Shown here: positions 1 to 11,099 of the stretch, piece after piece
How the letters are laid out: each line of letters opens with the position of its first letter
Numbering within the stretch: the first letter of the stretch is position 1
NCBI GenBank assembly: GCA_905221605.1
Contig: CAJNDS010000942.1
Location: 1 to 40,346 of the forward strand
DNA from: Symbiodinium natans
Lineage: Eukaryota; Sar; Dinophyceae; Suessiales; Symbiodiniaceae
Reading direction: 5' to 3'
Length of the DNA: 40,346 bases
Made by a program: the position numbers and the translations under genes
Notes under the pieces: generated by a model
Databases searched by the model: none
What the model was told of the DNA's origin: nothing
The model's input: only the letters and a program-made list of their open reading frames with translations

Positions 1-469
1 AATCCCTTAAAACCCTAAACTCCCTAAACCCTAAACACCCTAAACTCCCTAAGCCCTATACCCTAAACACGCTAAACTCCCTAAGCCCTAAGCTTTCTAA
101 ACCTTCTAAACCCTAAACCTACCTTCTAAGCCTTCTAAACCCTAAACCTTCTAAACCCTCTAAATTTACTAAACCCTAAACCGTTTAAACCTCCAAATTT
201 ACCAAAACCTTAAACCTTCTAAACCCTCTAAATTTAATCCCTAGACCTTAAGCCCGTTTGGGGTATCTTGCGCTCCGGAGGGCTTGGGATGAAATGGGGG
301 ATCCCTGCTTTGGGACCGCGCTCCTTCATTGAACCGGCCTGAAGGTGAAACTCTAGGGTTTGGGGATTTAGGGTTCAGGGTTTGGGGATTTAATTAGGGA
401 TGTAAACCCTAAGCCCGCAACCCTAAACCCTAAACCTCTCTTTCATATCATAATTTAAACCTCAATGAC

Positions 470-800
470 CTTCGTGGTTTAAGGTCCAGATTTCGTGGTT
501 TAAGGCCCAGAATTCGTGGCTTCAGGCCCAGAATTCGTGGTTTAAGTCCCAGAATTCGTGGCCGGTCGTTCCCTTCGGCCTTAAACCACGAATTCTGGGC
601 CTTAAACCACGAAACGGGTCTGGCACAGAATTCGAGTGTTTAGGCACAGAATTCGTGGTTTAAGGCCCAGAATCTGTGGTGTAAGGCCCAGAATTCATGG
701 TTTAAGGCCCAGAATTCGTGGCTTACGGCCCAGAATTCGTGCTTTAAGGCCCAGAATTCGTGGCTTAAGGCCCAGAATTCGTAGTTTAAGGCAGGTCGTT
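470..800. repeat. 21-bp minisatellite with an inverted block
   Basis: A 21-bp unit containing CCCAGAATTCGTGGTTTAAG is repeated about four times from 470 to 560, appears in reverse orientation at about 577-615, and is repeated forward about seven times at 640-795. The spacer GGTCGTTCCCTTC appears at both block ends (about 562 and 796), each time between short complementary arms. Because the unit is a multiple of three, a 70-residue open frame with a 7-residue RxRGLRP repeat exists at 636-848. Nothing suggests it is a gene. Confidence 0.75.
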
Positions 801-1277
801 CCCTTCTGCCTTAAGTTTAGGGTTTCAGTTTTCAGGCCTGGAGTTTAGGTTTTAGGGGTCCCAAAACCTGGCATTTAGGGCCTGGGGAGGCTAAGAGATG
901 CAATAGCAATTAACATTGTTAGGTGTTTTTGTTGTCCCTGTTCGTTTCAAGCATGGGCTTTTGAAGCTGAGATGATTGGAGAATGCTTGTATTTATGTTT
1001 TCTCAATGTTATGGGATTCTCTGGGTGGGTGGGCGTTATATCAGAGCCGTAAAGAAACATTGCCATAAAACTGCTCGATCCGGAGCTGCTGAACCCTCAA
1101 CCCTAAACCCCATTAGGGTTTAGGGTTTAAGGGTTTAGTTGAAGGGTTCAAGGGTTTGGGGGTTTGGGGGTTTTGGGGTCTAGGGTTTAGGTGTTTGGGG
1201 TTTAGGGTTTAGGATTTAGGGCTTCTCGCACCTAAGTTAGAAACAAGGTAGCACATCAAAGAACTCAGGTATTTCAG

Positions 1278-1356
1278 GGGTTCCCCTACTACCCCCCCTC
1301 TATAGGGGGAACCCGGGGGGGGGGGGGAGTTTTGAGGGGGGTTAGTAGGGGAACCC
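1278..1356. repeat. Inverted repeat, 23-bp arms
   Basis: Arms at 1278-1300 and 1334-1356 are near-perfect reverse complements. They start with GGGTTCCCCTACTA and run into a C-rich or G-rich tract, and a G13 run lies between them. The ends resemble those of the MITE-like element at 2300-2386 (GTTCCCC followed by TA-rich sequence). No clean target-site duplication flanks them. Confidence 0.6.
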
Positions 1357-2299
1357 ATAAGTATTGTATTCAGGGCGTAACACACTGGCTCGAAATAAGT
1401 GGCGTATGGAAACCCTAAACCCTAAGCCCTGAATCCTTAAGCCGGTTTAGGCTTCTGACGAATCCCTGGTGCACCCGGACACGGATCGTCGGCAATGCGT
1501 CAACGAAACGTGGTAAAACATTCAGGGTTTAGAGTTTAGAGTTTAATAGGTCCAGGTACCAAGACACCGCGAGAATCGAGGAGCTAGACAGGCAATGAAA
1601 ACCACAATGCGCTCTGCAACTCATGGATCCTGATACGCGAACACTGCTAACTGCCTAAACCCGAAACCCTAAACCCCTAAACCCCTAAACCCTAAATCGG
1701 CTATGTCAGGTAAAGCTCAAAAGCCACCGTGCATGTAAGGCACTCCGACAATACTGAGTTGACTGGGTCGTTGGCCTCAGGCTTCATCGGCCACAGTTTC
1801 CGGTGTTTAAGGTTTAGGGTTTTAGGGTTTAGGGTTTAGAGGCTTTGGAGTTGGCTCCAGGGTGTAAAGGGCCTGGAGGTTTTGGGGGCTCAAGGCATGT
1901 AGGGTTTCAGGGCTCAAGGGTGAATTCTTGGGGTTTAGGGTTCAGGGAGTAGGGTTTGGGGTTTTGGGGGTTTCACAGCTCAAGGGTGAATTCAGTTCAG
2001 GTGCTTAGCGTACGTATGAGCGAATAAGATGAGCATGCGAAGAGCTGCGTGCCCATGAATTAAGTTGCCAGACAACACCAGAACTCAATTTCTCATGTTG
2101 CTTTCGCGGCACGTACCTGCAGGAAATGAGGGAGACACTACGTCCGAAGCCCACAAATTCAACCCCCAAAAAACTTCTGAAGCCTAAGCCCTGGAGTTGA
2201 GGATGGGAGTTCAGGAGCTTCAAAGTCTCAACTTCATGTCGGGTTGTGGCGGTGCTGGCGCAAGCTCACGGTTCGGTCTGGTGCGGCAAGCACTCTAGC

Positions 2300-2386
2300 T
2301 TGGGATGTTCCCCTTATACAAGGAAATATAATAGGGGGTACTATAGTCCCTATTAAGGACTGTTGGTATAAGGGGGAACATCCCAA
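2300..2386. mobile_element. 87-bp MITE-like palindromic element with 8-bp target duplication
   Basis: The left arm (2300-2318) reads TTGGGATGTTCCCCTTATA. The right arm (2367-2386) is its reverse complement apart from one extra G. A second inverted repeat (AATAGGG / CCCTATT) lies inside, so almost the whole element can fold on itself. The 8-mer ACTCTAGC abuts both ends (2292-2299 and 2387-2394) and the match extends to nine bases. Terminal inverted repeats plus an 8-bp duplication are the hallmark of a non-autonomous DNA transposon. Eight-bp duplications are typical of hAT-like elements, but the family is not assigned. It has no coding capacity. Confidence 0.7.
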
Positions 2387-2555
2387 ACTCTAGCTTTTGC
2401 AAAGCAACGCAGTGCTTACCCGGATGAGGCCTAGGAACCCATAGCGTATTGCGCGCGAAATGCCCGGACGAATGCGTGACAACTCCTGACACCCGAGGAC
2501 CCAAGCCCTAAACCCTAAACCGTTTAACCCTAAACCCCAAACCCCAAACCCTAAA

Positions 2556-4420
2556 CCAAAGGAGGACTAACAGAAACAGAATCAGCTCGCAGCTTGATGC
2601 TCGAAGACCCCACGTCCGAATAAGCCCTACTTGGGAGGTTCATGTGGGCTGCATAAGATTTGCCTCTTTCCCCAACTTCCTGAAGAGCCAGTAAGTGCAC
2701 AGTAGCCCCGGAAACGCCAAAACCCTGAACCCTAAGCCCGAACTACGGGTGGCAAAAACAAACCCCAAACCGCCGCAGGCAGGGACCCGGAACCAAGCCG
2801 CCTAGAGCGTCGCCTGTGCGATTGATGCATGCATAGCACCTTCTGCCACAGCATAGCCTGCCCTTCACAACATTCAGAAGGTCTTGGGTGGTTATTAGGG
2901 GCATGTTTTGAATGCTAGCAGGGTGATCTTTTGGCCAACGACTTTCCGCATAAAGGTTCTCATAGCAAAAGGGTTCGGGTTTCCAAATCCGTCCTCTTCA
3001 TGAACGATGCCAGCGACTGGTCTGATGGCTCCGACTTCTCTGATGCTTTCAATCAGTGGAGTTGAGGGAGGTGGCCGAGGATGAGCACGCAGGTCTGGGG
3101 ATGTTTGCAACTCAGAACAGGGAGTTTTTTTTGTTCATATAAAACCCAAGGGGATATCTAAAAATATGATTTTTATTAAGGTTCTAAGGGGAGTATAGGC
3201 ACGAAGATCCTTTCCACGAGCAAGTGGCAAACTACTCCTTCTGCCGGCCGGAGATGCAGATCGATCCGGAAGCTCAGAGCCTGCAGGAGGAAATGGAGAG
3301 GCTTCTGGGCCTCTTGCGTAGATTGTCCCAGATTTGTTTCGTTAGCTCTAGGAAAACATGAATCCTGTGGAGAAGGTAGCTGCCAACTGACCCAGCAAGG
3401 TTCGCACGGAAGTACAGCCACCTTCCACATGGACACCCCGACAAATACCCACCAGAGGCACGGGCGGTCATGGATCAGTTGATCGATAGGGGACGCGCGC
3501 GGCGACAAGCAAATTTCATGCGGAGATGGCGCCCCAACACACCCAGGAGGTGTGAGGGGGCGGCATATGTCGCGGCGGCGTTTTTTGAAGTTGGAGCCAC
3601 CACAACCAGAAAGGTTGTTCTATTTTCCCCACCCCCTGCTTACGCAGGCATCCACCCAACTTTTCTCCTTTTAGCGTTTCGGGCTAACACCCTAGATTCC
3701 CACTTCCCAGCCCCGCCTTTGAACGGGGAAAGGTTGGGAGGTCAGGGGGTGAAGGGAGCAGGGGGGCAAGGTGCAGTCAGGTGGGCCGGGTAAGGAGGAA
3801 ACCCAGACAAGGGGGAGGCAGGTTTTCGAGCAATCGCCCAGACTGACCTGCCGAAGCCCATTTTGGGTTCAGGTGGCGGTGCCCCAGGCGGGGTATTGCG
3901 CCGGCACTGGAGGAGGCAGCTCACGCTCAACACATGTGTAGTTCTGGGTCCAGGCACCCTAGAAAAGGGTGGGTACGTCCTAAGCAGGCCTGGGCCTGGG
4001 TGGAAATTTAGGGTTTAGGGTTTCGGGTGTCCTGCTGCAGAAAAGGTTTTACGGTTTATAGGGTTGTGAAGGTTAGGATGCAGCAGAGGCTCCAATGCCT
4101 CGTCAGGTGCGAAGAGCAGTTCTGGCTCGATTGTGGAGAGCCATCTAATACTTTGCTCCCACCCCATGCCGTCCAAGGCGGCAAAACCACCCAAACCTAT
4201 TCCTTTTAGGGTCTAGGCCTAAACGGATGACAATCGCTTACTTTCAAAAAAACCTTTCCGTCACCGATGGCCACTTTCAACCAAGCGAAAGGTTTGAGGC
4301 CAGGTCCCGGCTCGTTTGTAGCACGGGTTTCAGCTGCATACAAAAGGAGAGGTTTTATACAATCATATCCTATATGAATCGATTTTACAACAGATAGAAA
4401 TTAATAGAAATATGGACCGG
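2556..4420. other. Unassigned sequence, no supported gene
   Basis: Two short plus-strand stretches have coding-like composition but no recognisable domain. At 2937-3065 a frame contains MNDASDWSDGSDFSDAF and ends at a stop. At about 3187-3360 a frame contains PEAQSLQEEMERLLGLL and could be a coiled-coil exon. Longer antisense frames at 3176-3508 look like shadows. The rest is GC-rich with weak telomere-like motifs near 4005-4025. These could be decayed exons. Confidence 0.3.
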
Positions 4421-4439
4421 CTAATGCCACGTTATTTGT

Positions 4440-4525
4440 TCGCAAAAGAGTGCTTGAGTGTGCGCGTAAGTGAGTGAGTCATTGCGTGAGTGTGAATGAG
4501 CGGGCGAGTGAGTGTGAGTTGTTTC
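4440..4525. repeat. GAGT/GTGA simple repeat
   Basis: This is a degenerate run of GTGAGTGAGT-like tetranucleotides. The complementary CACT form recurs at 29.03-29.17 kb and 32.12-32.16 kb. It is low complexity, and the open frame across it is not credible as a gene. Confidence 0.65.
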
Positions 4526-4921
4526 CTTCGCCGCTCTTTTAGTAGCGTGCAGGTGTGGGATTCAGGGTGAAAGCCTCGGGCTTGAGAGGATTGAAGAGTT
4601 TCGGGTTCGTTTATCATCCACCAAACGGATTTTCAGCGAGATCTTTTCCACTTGTCACAGCAGAGAGATCCATCATGTCGTCAGCGAGCTGGGGAGACCT
4701 GCCACATGGGTGCTGGATGCAAATGTGTTAGTGTCAAATCACAGCCTTTTTCGCTTCTCCATCCGGGGTATTGCACCTGCGCTGGAGGTGCGGCGCGTTG
4801 TGAATGGTGTCAGTCGCGCCTGCCAAACGTCATGGGGTGTGTCTGTGTGTGTGTGTGTCAGTCATGGTGTGTGGCGCGTTGGTGCCAGGTGTGGTAAGAT
4901 GGTGTGTGGTGCGTTGGTGAG

Positions 4922-6748
4922 TCATGCGCTCAGATGCCTTGGAGTTCCTTTTGTGTGGTCAGCGCAGCGCTCGGATGCCTGGGAGATCGTTTTGCGTGGC
5001 CAGCGCAGCGCTCGGGTGCTCTGCAGTTCGTTTTGCGTGGCCAGCGTCGCGCAGTGCTCAGATCGATGCTCTGGAGTTCGTTTGGCATGGCCAGCACAGC
5101 GCTCGAAAGCTCTGGAGTTCGTATTGTGTGGCCAGCGCAGCGCTCGGATGCCTTGGAGTTCGTTTTGTGACGCTCGGATCCAGAGGGAGTTCGTTTTGCG
5201 TGGCCAGCGCAGCGCAGCGCTCAGATGCTTCGGAGTTCGTTTTGTGTGGCCAGCGCAGTGCTCGGACGCTCTAACTCTAGATCGTTTTGTATGGCCAGCG
5301 CAGCGCTCGGATGCTCTGGGGTTCGTTTTGTGCAGCCAGCGCAGCGGCGCTCGGGAAACGATCTCCAAGGCATCCGAGCGCTGCACTGGCCACACACAAC
5401 GAACTCCAAAGCATGTGAGCGTTGCGCTGGCCACACGAAACGAACTCCAGAGCACACGAGCGCTGCACTGGCCACACAAAACGGTGTCTTGAGCATCCGC
5501 GTGCTGCCACACAAAACGAACTCTAGAGTCTATATAGAGTTAGAGCATCCAAGCGCTGACGATCTCCAGGGCATCCGAGCGCTGCGCTCACAAAACGAAC
5601 TCTAGAGTTAGAGCGTCCGAGCACTGCGCTGGCCACACAAAGCGAACTCCAGAGCATCCGAGCGCTGCGCTGACCATACAAAACGATCTCCAGAGCATCC
5701 GACCGCTGCGCTGGCCACACAAAACGAACTCCAGAGAATCCGAGCGCTGCGCTCACCACACAAAACGAACTCCAGAGCATCCAAGCGCTGTGCTGGTCAC
5801 ACCAATCGAGCTCCACAGCATCTGAGCGCCGGCCACACAAAACGATCTCCAAGGCATCCGAGCGCTGCGCTGGCCACACAAAACGATTTCTTGGGCATCC
5901 GCACGCTGCGTTGGCCACACAAAAATGAACTCCAGAGGACACAGGCGCTGCGCTGGCCACACCAAACGAACTCCAAGGCATCCGAGCGCTGCGCTGGCCA
6001 CACAAACGATTTCTTGAGCATCCGAGCGCTGCGCTGGCCACACAAGACGAAATCTAGAGTCTATAGAGTTATAGCATCCGAGCACTGTACTGGCCACACA
6101 AAACCAACTCCAGAGCATCTGAGCGCTGCGCTGGCCACACAAAACGATCTCCAGGGCATCCGAGCGCTGTCCGAGCACTGCGCTGGCCACACAAAACGAG
6201 CATCCGAGCGCTGTGCAGGCCACACCAATCGATCTCCAGAGCATCTGAGCGCCGGCCACACAAACAGATCTCCAAGGCATCCGAGCGCTGCGCTGGCCAC
6301 ACAAAACGAACTCCAGAGCATCTGAGCGCTGGCCACACCAAACGAACTCCAAGGCATCCGAGCACTGCGCTGGCCACGCAAAACGACCTCCAAAGCATCT
6401 CACTGGCCACACAAAACGAACTCCAGCGCACCGCTCGGCTGCTCTGGAGTTCGTTTGGCGTGGCCAGCACAGCGCTCGCATGCTCTGGAGTTCGTTTTGC
6501 GTGGTCAGCGCAGTGCTCGGATGCCGTGAATTTGTTTTGTGTGGCCAGCGCTCGTGTGCCCTGGAGTTCGTTTTGCGTGGCCAGCGCAGTGCTCGGATGC
6601 TCTAACTCTAGAGTTCGTGTGGCCAGCGCAGCGCTCGGATGCCTTGGAGATCGTTTTGTGTGGCCAGCGCTTAGATGCTCTGGAGTTCGTTTTGGCCAGC
6701 GCAGCGCTCGGATTTTCTGGAGTTCGTTTGGTGTGACCAGCACAGCGT
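4922..6748. repeat. 41-bp satellite array with two orientation switches
   Basis: The consensus unit includes TTTTGTGTGGCCAGCGCAGC followed by GCTCGGATGCTCTGGAGTTCG, 41 bp in all. About ten units run forward (4924-5345), about two dozen run reversed (5350-6430), and seven or eight run forward again (6435-6745). Some units are shortened, and several carry an extra segment around the palindrome AACTCTAGAGTT (near 5275, 5522, 5600, 6050 and 6603). Forty-one is not a multiple of three, so all frames on both strands show the same 41-residue peptide period. That argues against coding, although several frames of 100-260 codons are open. Confidence 0.9.
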
Positions 6749-6779
6749 CGCAAGTGCGTAGTGGGAGCATTCGAGATTC

Positions 6780-9700
6780 ATAGGATGCTCCTCAAGTTTG
6801 CCAGCCACAGGCCAACTTGCTCAATCACGCCAATCAGCATGTGGCTCAACACTGCTGTCACATCACGTCACATCCCATCCCATCTCCTCATGTCCTCATG
6901 TTCACTTCGCATTCGGTGAGAAAGCGGATACGAAGGAGCAACAGGCGGCAGTAAGGCCGGCCTGGGCCGATGCTTTGTGTGCCAGACCGCCAGAAGTGAG
7001 ATCCACCCAGAGCTTCTGTGGCCGAGGCAGACCCAGAGCCTCGAGGTAGTGAGCGCACCCAGCCGCAGGCCAGGTTGCAAGCTGCATAGGACGGCAAAAG
7101 AGCTATAGAGCAGTTCAGCTAAGGCTAGGATTAGCACCAGAGAAGCGATATTTCTCACTCAACATGCCATCACAATGGGGTCCCCGTCTGATGGGTCTGC
7201 CTCTGTGCCCCGGTGAGCAACGGTAGCTTTGTGACTTGCTCCTATATGTGAGGCCCGCGACCGCATCGAGGTGATGATTCGGCCTTACCTGACAGGGTCA
7301 GACGATGGCATCCCGCGTGAACGTGCCCCAGCTTGCAACATCAGTGAGCGCAGCCTGCGGTGCATCATTGGGCAACGTCGCTGTGTGCGAAGGCTGCGTT
7401 GAACTACTTCGACGAATCGGCTGTACCTCGGAGGTGGTGAACATGGTGCTCACACATTGTGGTCACGGTCCAGAAGGGACACACATCAGTCTGGGCCTCT
7501 GCTTTCCAGCATTTTCTTTTGCTGTATCATGTGTGGCTGTGCTATGACGGTTTTTTTGGAGAAGCATGTGTGTGCGTGTGTGTTTTCCTTTGGTTGCGTG
7601 TCAAAGAGTCGACTTCTAGAGCCGGGGGAAGGTCCGGCGGGAAGGCGCAGGGGTCAAGGCTCGAAACCCTCGGGCCTCGAGAGTGCCTGGCTTGGAGCGG
7701 CCCCTAAAAGTGCTGATCGAGTGGCCAAGCGGGGGTCTGGTCGGGTCCACACGGAGGCTGAGCCGAGGAGAGGAGCCATCGGTGCAAGAGGCATCTGCGG
7801 AGTGGTCTGAGATCCACGGAACCATTCCGCAAGGATTCGTTTTCTACAGCAACAACAGCTGTCCACCTCGGGTTGTCGTCGTTTCGCCGCTGTCTCGTCG
7901 TTGTTCGACTTTGCTAGGTTGCTGTGATCCGCTACCCTCTCTTGTCGGGAGTCTGTCGTGAGGCACGAAGAGCAGCTGCTCGACGTGATTTTCGGGTGCC
8001 ACAGCGAGGCATGCGGACGCGCTTTGTTGTGCTTTGTTGTGTTTTCTTGTGGGTGTTGGTGTCCGTTGAGAGACCAACGTAACACAACGGGTATATAATA
8101 TCAAGAGAAGTCAGGCGTTCCTTGCCGGTAATTGTTAGGGCAGAGAGGGGAGAGAGAGACAAGGTGGCAATCAGCAATGCCTTTGTTAATGGAGCTTCTT
8201 CTGTTGGCGCTGTTTCTTGGCATGTTGCTTGGATCCAAAACACCTCGTTTGCTGCTTGCTGCTGTAAGTATGTTCCTTGGTTGGCCTTCTTGGGCGTGTG
8301 ATGCAATCTGATGCGAGCACTTCATTTGTAAAAAAAAGAAAAACGACGAGTTTCGAGGCCGTAAGGAGCTCCAGGAGGCCTCGGAGCGCCATTCGCGTCC
8401 TCAACTTTTGTGCTACAAAGCAACAGGGGTTTCGATGCCAAAGCGCTGAAAAAGAGCCAATTAAGCACGGGAGAGGGTCGTCATTTCTGAGTACGAATCG
8501 TCGCGCTACTATACACGCGCAACGCAATTTCGAGGAGAGGCGGCCCCAGGCGCGTTCATGCTGCCATCTTCCAGCACATAGTGCGCCCTGTTTGGTCCTG
8601 AGCAGTTTGTCAAGGTTGTGATGCGTGAATTTCAGAGGTCGACGCTGTAGCCGAGAGGAGAGTAAATTCCCAAGAGGCCCTCGGTGGGATTTGCGGCCCC
8701 GGGGCTGCGAAAGCCTATTTGCACTGCCGGACTCACTCATGATAGCAAATTATTGGTCCCACGCCTTGCATGACAGAACAGGGATCGCACGCGAGCTGCG
8801 AGCTGCAAAGGTGGTGAGCCGACTGTAAAATATTTGAGAGGGCATCCCGAACCGATGTTTGCTCGTCTTTGCCAGGCAATGCGAAGGGCTCGTCGAAGCC
8901 TAGATTTTGAGATTGAGGTCGCCGGGCAGGAGAAAATCCGCGCGGCAGACAGTCAATGAGAAGGTCAGACGTTCCATCAGGCGACGAGGTAGGTTTGATA
9001 GAAGACCGTCTGACTGTCTGCTTGCAGTGTGCCGCCTCAGCTGCGCGCTTCCCTCGCTTTTGAGGCAGGGGACGCCCACTCTCGGGCCCCTTTTTGCGCG
9101 TCCCCTTGACATAGCTCCAGGAAGGCAAGTGACAAACCTCAGAATGACTGTCGGTTTCTGAAAAGGGGCTTAGGGAGGATAACGTCGTTTTGGAGCTCTA
9201 AAACAACCCAACCTTTCTTCTGGCATCATTCTCCTTGAATGACCCCTTGTGTGCTTGTGGTAGTTTTTCTCAGCACCCATACGGGCCCTCGGAGATAAGC
9301 AAAAGAAGCGCGAGGAGAAGCGCCCCAGTCTCCGAGTCTAGGAGGCCATAGAACAGGAAGGACTCCAATAGACTATATAGTAGCAATAGCAATGTCAGCT
9401 TATCATGTGAAACGCACTGATGATAACGATGCCTGTAAGAACAACAGTCAAAATGGCAACAGCAACAATGCGAACAGCAGCAAACATAAAACGAGGACGC
9501 GGATGCAGTAACGCTGATTCAAGAGCAACGCTCATCGAGTTCATAAGTGCCAGCCCCCAGCCTTTTGCCGAAGCCTCCTTGCTTAATAGTTCTTAATAAA
9601 GCCGGGAGGCAGTCCAGCAGAGCGAGCTGGGCGAGCTCTCCCAGTATTTTCTGGGCCCATACGTCCAGGGACACCTTTACGAAGGAACGCAATATTCCGA

Positions 9701-9800
9701 GGACTCCGTCGGCGAGCTTCTCACATTCAGGTGGGGGGCCGCGGGCTCTCTTCGAAGTGTTATGCCCATCGTATTTCCCCCCCCTGCTTGGGCCTTGAGA
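6780..9800. other. Unassigned 3-kb region
   Basis: Many overlapping open frames of 60-184 codons occur on both strands, none with a domain I recognise. The most coding-like are plus-strand 7305-7545, with VAVCEGCVELLRRIGC near its middle, and 7683-7961. Either could be an upstream exon of the gene that starts near 9.81 kb, but no splice-phase evidence supports this. Minus-strand frames at 8186-8740 and 9519-9998 appear to be shadows; the latter overlaps a better-supported exon. Confidence 0.3.
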
Positions 9801-9809
9801 CGCTAAGAG

Positions 9810-10001
9810 GTGCAGCTCTCCCGAATCCGCCCAGCACCGCACCCGAGGTATGACGCGGCAGATGGGCCTGTGCAAGTTTGGCAACATGCCTTTGATCTTC
9901 GGGAAATGCAGGGTGCGAAGCGCGGCGATGGCGAAGATCTTATCGTACTTTACCACTATACCAACGAGCTTGCGTTTCAGGACCTGCTGACGAAGCAAAG
10001 G
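9810..10001 (+). CDS. Exon 1 of HYTN-domain/TPR gene (N-terminal domain, first part)
   Basis: The open frame carries GEDLIVLYHYTNELAFQDLL. The pattern, hydrophobic strand then HYTN then a helix, resembles the first catalytic strand of ADP-ribosyltransferase-like folds (His followed by Thr). This is inference, not a database match. The frame follows CTAAGAG, so an AG acceptor just before 9810 is likely; an in-frame TAA lies immediately upstream and there is no ATG. The donor is uncertain, because no clean GT in phase is visible near AAGCAAAGGGGC. The same domain appears to continue at 10.29 kb and 20.72 kb on this strand. It could be part of an active gene or a pseudogene. Confidence 0.55.
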
Positions 10002-10288
10002 GGCATATGCCGTTTTGTGTGGATTTCAGGGGTTCCTCTATAAGTTGAAAAATAGCCACACGCATGGGCAGAGTCCTCTTGAGTCCTCTTGAGTTTGCGG
10101 TGGCTCATGCCGCAGAAGTTCCCCAATAATTTCGATCTAACACATTATAGAACGTACTTGGCATGCTTGAGGCGACGACGAGTGCAGCAGGTTCCATGTG
10201 AGTCTAATTCTCCATGTCCATGTGTTTTCCAATTTTCTGTTCCATGTGCGCTGGAAAATGGAAAACTAATCGGAAACTGTGGCATCAG

Positions 10289-10396
10289 AACGTGGCAAAT
10301 CTCGAGCAGACGGCGGCCGAGCTCTTTGCATCTCTGGCGGACTCACGCGCGCATTTCGGCCAGGGCGTCTATGGCACCCAGCACGAGCCTTCGGCC
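10289..10396 (+). CDS. Exon 2 of HYTN-domain/TPR gene (FGQGVYGT motif)
   Basis: The open frame reads through ELFASLADSRAHFGQGVYGT and then QHEPSA. A GxGVY motif downstream of an HYT motif fits the second conserved tyrosine of ADP-ribosyltransferase/PARP-like folds (inference). The boundaries are predicted as CATCAG before 10289 and a GT donor at 10397, giving 108 nt in phase 0. Without splicing, the frame stops two codons later. The next in-phase piece of the domain begins at 20720, so the intervening 10.3 kb would be one intron. Confidence 0.6.
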
Positions 10397-10711
10397 GTCT
10401 GACTGGACTTGACTTGAATGCCATGGCCCCGAACAAGCTACATGGGAGGGGCGTTCTTACAACGAGAAATCCTTCTTAGGGGTCTTTGGTGGGTGGTATG
10501 CGTAAGTTTTTAAAAATACCTACAACAACAAAAACAACAACAATACCAAAATTTTCTCGTGGCGGACTTTTCCAAACTGCTTGCATCCTGTTGAGGATTT
10601 ACTCCCTTTGGAAACCTCAGAAAAGGGCCTCCAAAACTGCTACGGGGGGCCTTTCCCTCTGGAGGGTAAACGTCCAAGCTTGGGACAACCTCTTAGGAGG
10701 ATTTACTGGAG

Positions 10712-11097
<386 letters not shown>

Positions 11098-11099
11098 AT

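Larger units (their letters stand above)
1..2555. repeat. Degenerate telomere-like (CCCTAAA/TTTAGGG) subtelomeric region
   Basis: Variants of CCCTAAAC are packed in the first 240 bases and recur near 410-430, 1085-1110, 1410-1440, 1655-1700 and 2505-2560. The opposite-strand form, TTTAGGGTTT, is dense near 345-385, 1115-1220, 1800-1835 and 1930-1960. The heptamer is the plant/algal-type telomere unit, also used by dinoflagellates. There is no long perfect array, and both orientations are interspersed with unique sequence. It therefore reads as a subtelomere or decayed interstitial telomere rather than a chromosome end. No convincing gene was seen in this stretch. Confidence 0.7.

Noticed and set aside
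636-848. Small basic repeat protein (RIRGLRP units)
   Set aside because: It is a translation of the 21-bp minisatellite with no coding context.
4922-6783. Open frames of 100-260 codons on both strands (for example 4710-5492 plus and 5753-6481 minus)
   Set aside because: They are translations of the 41-bp satellite; every frame shows the same peptide period because 41 is not divisible by three.
6841-6850. Possible dinoflagellate spliced-leader fragment (GTGGCTCAAC)
   Set aside because: Only a short match; the rest of the 22-nt leader and any Sm-binding context are absent.
9519-9998. Minus-strand 159-codon ORF
   Set aside because: It overlaps the HYTN exon, which has clear motifs on the plus strand; no domain is visible in the minus frame.
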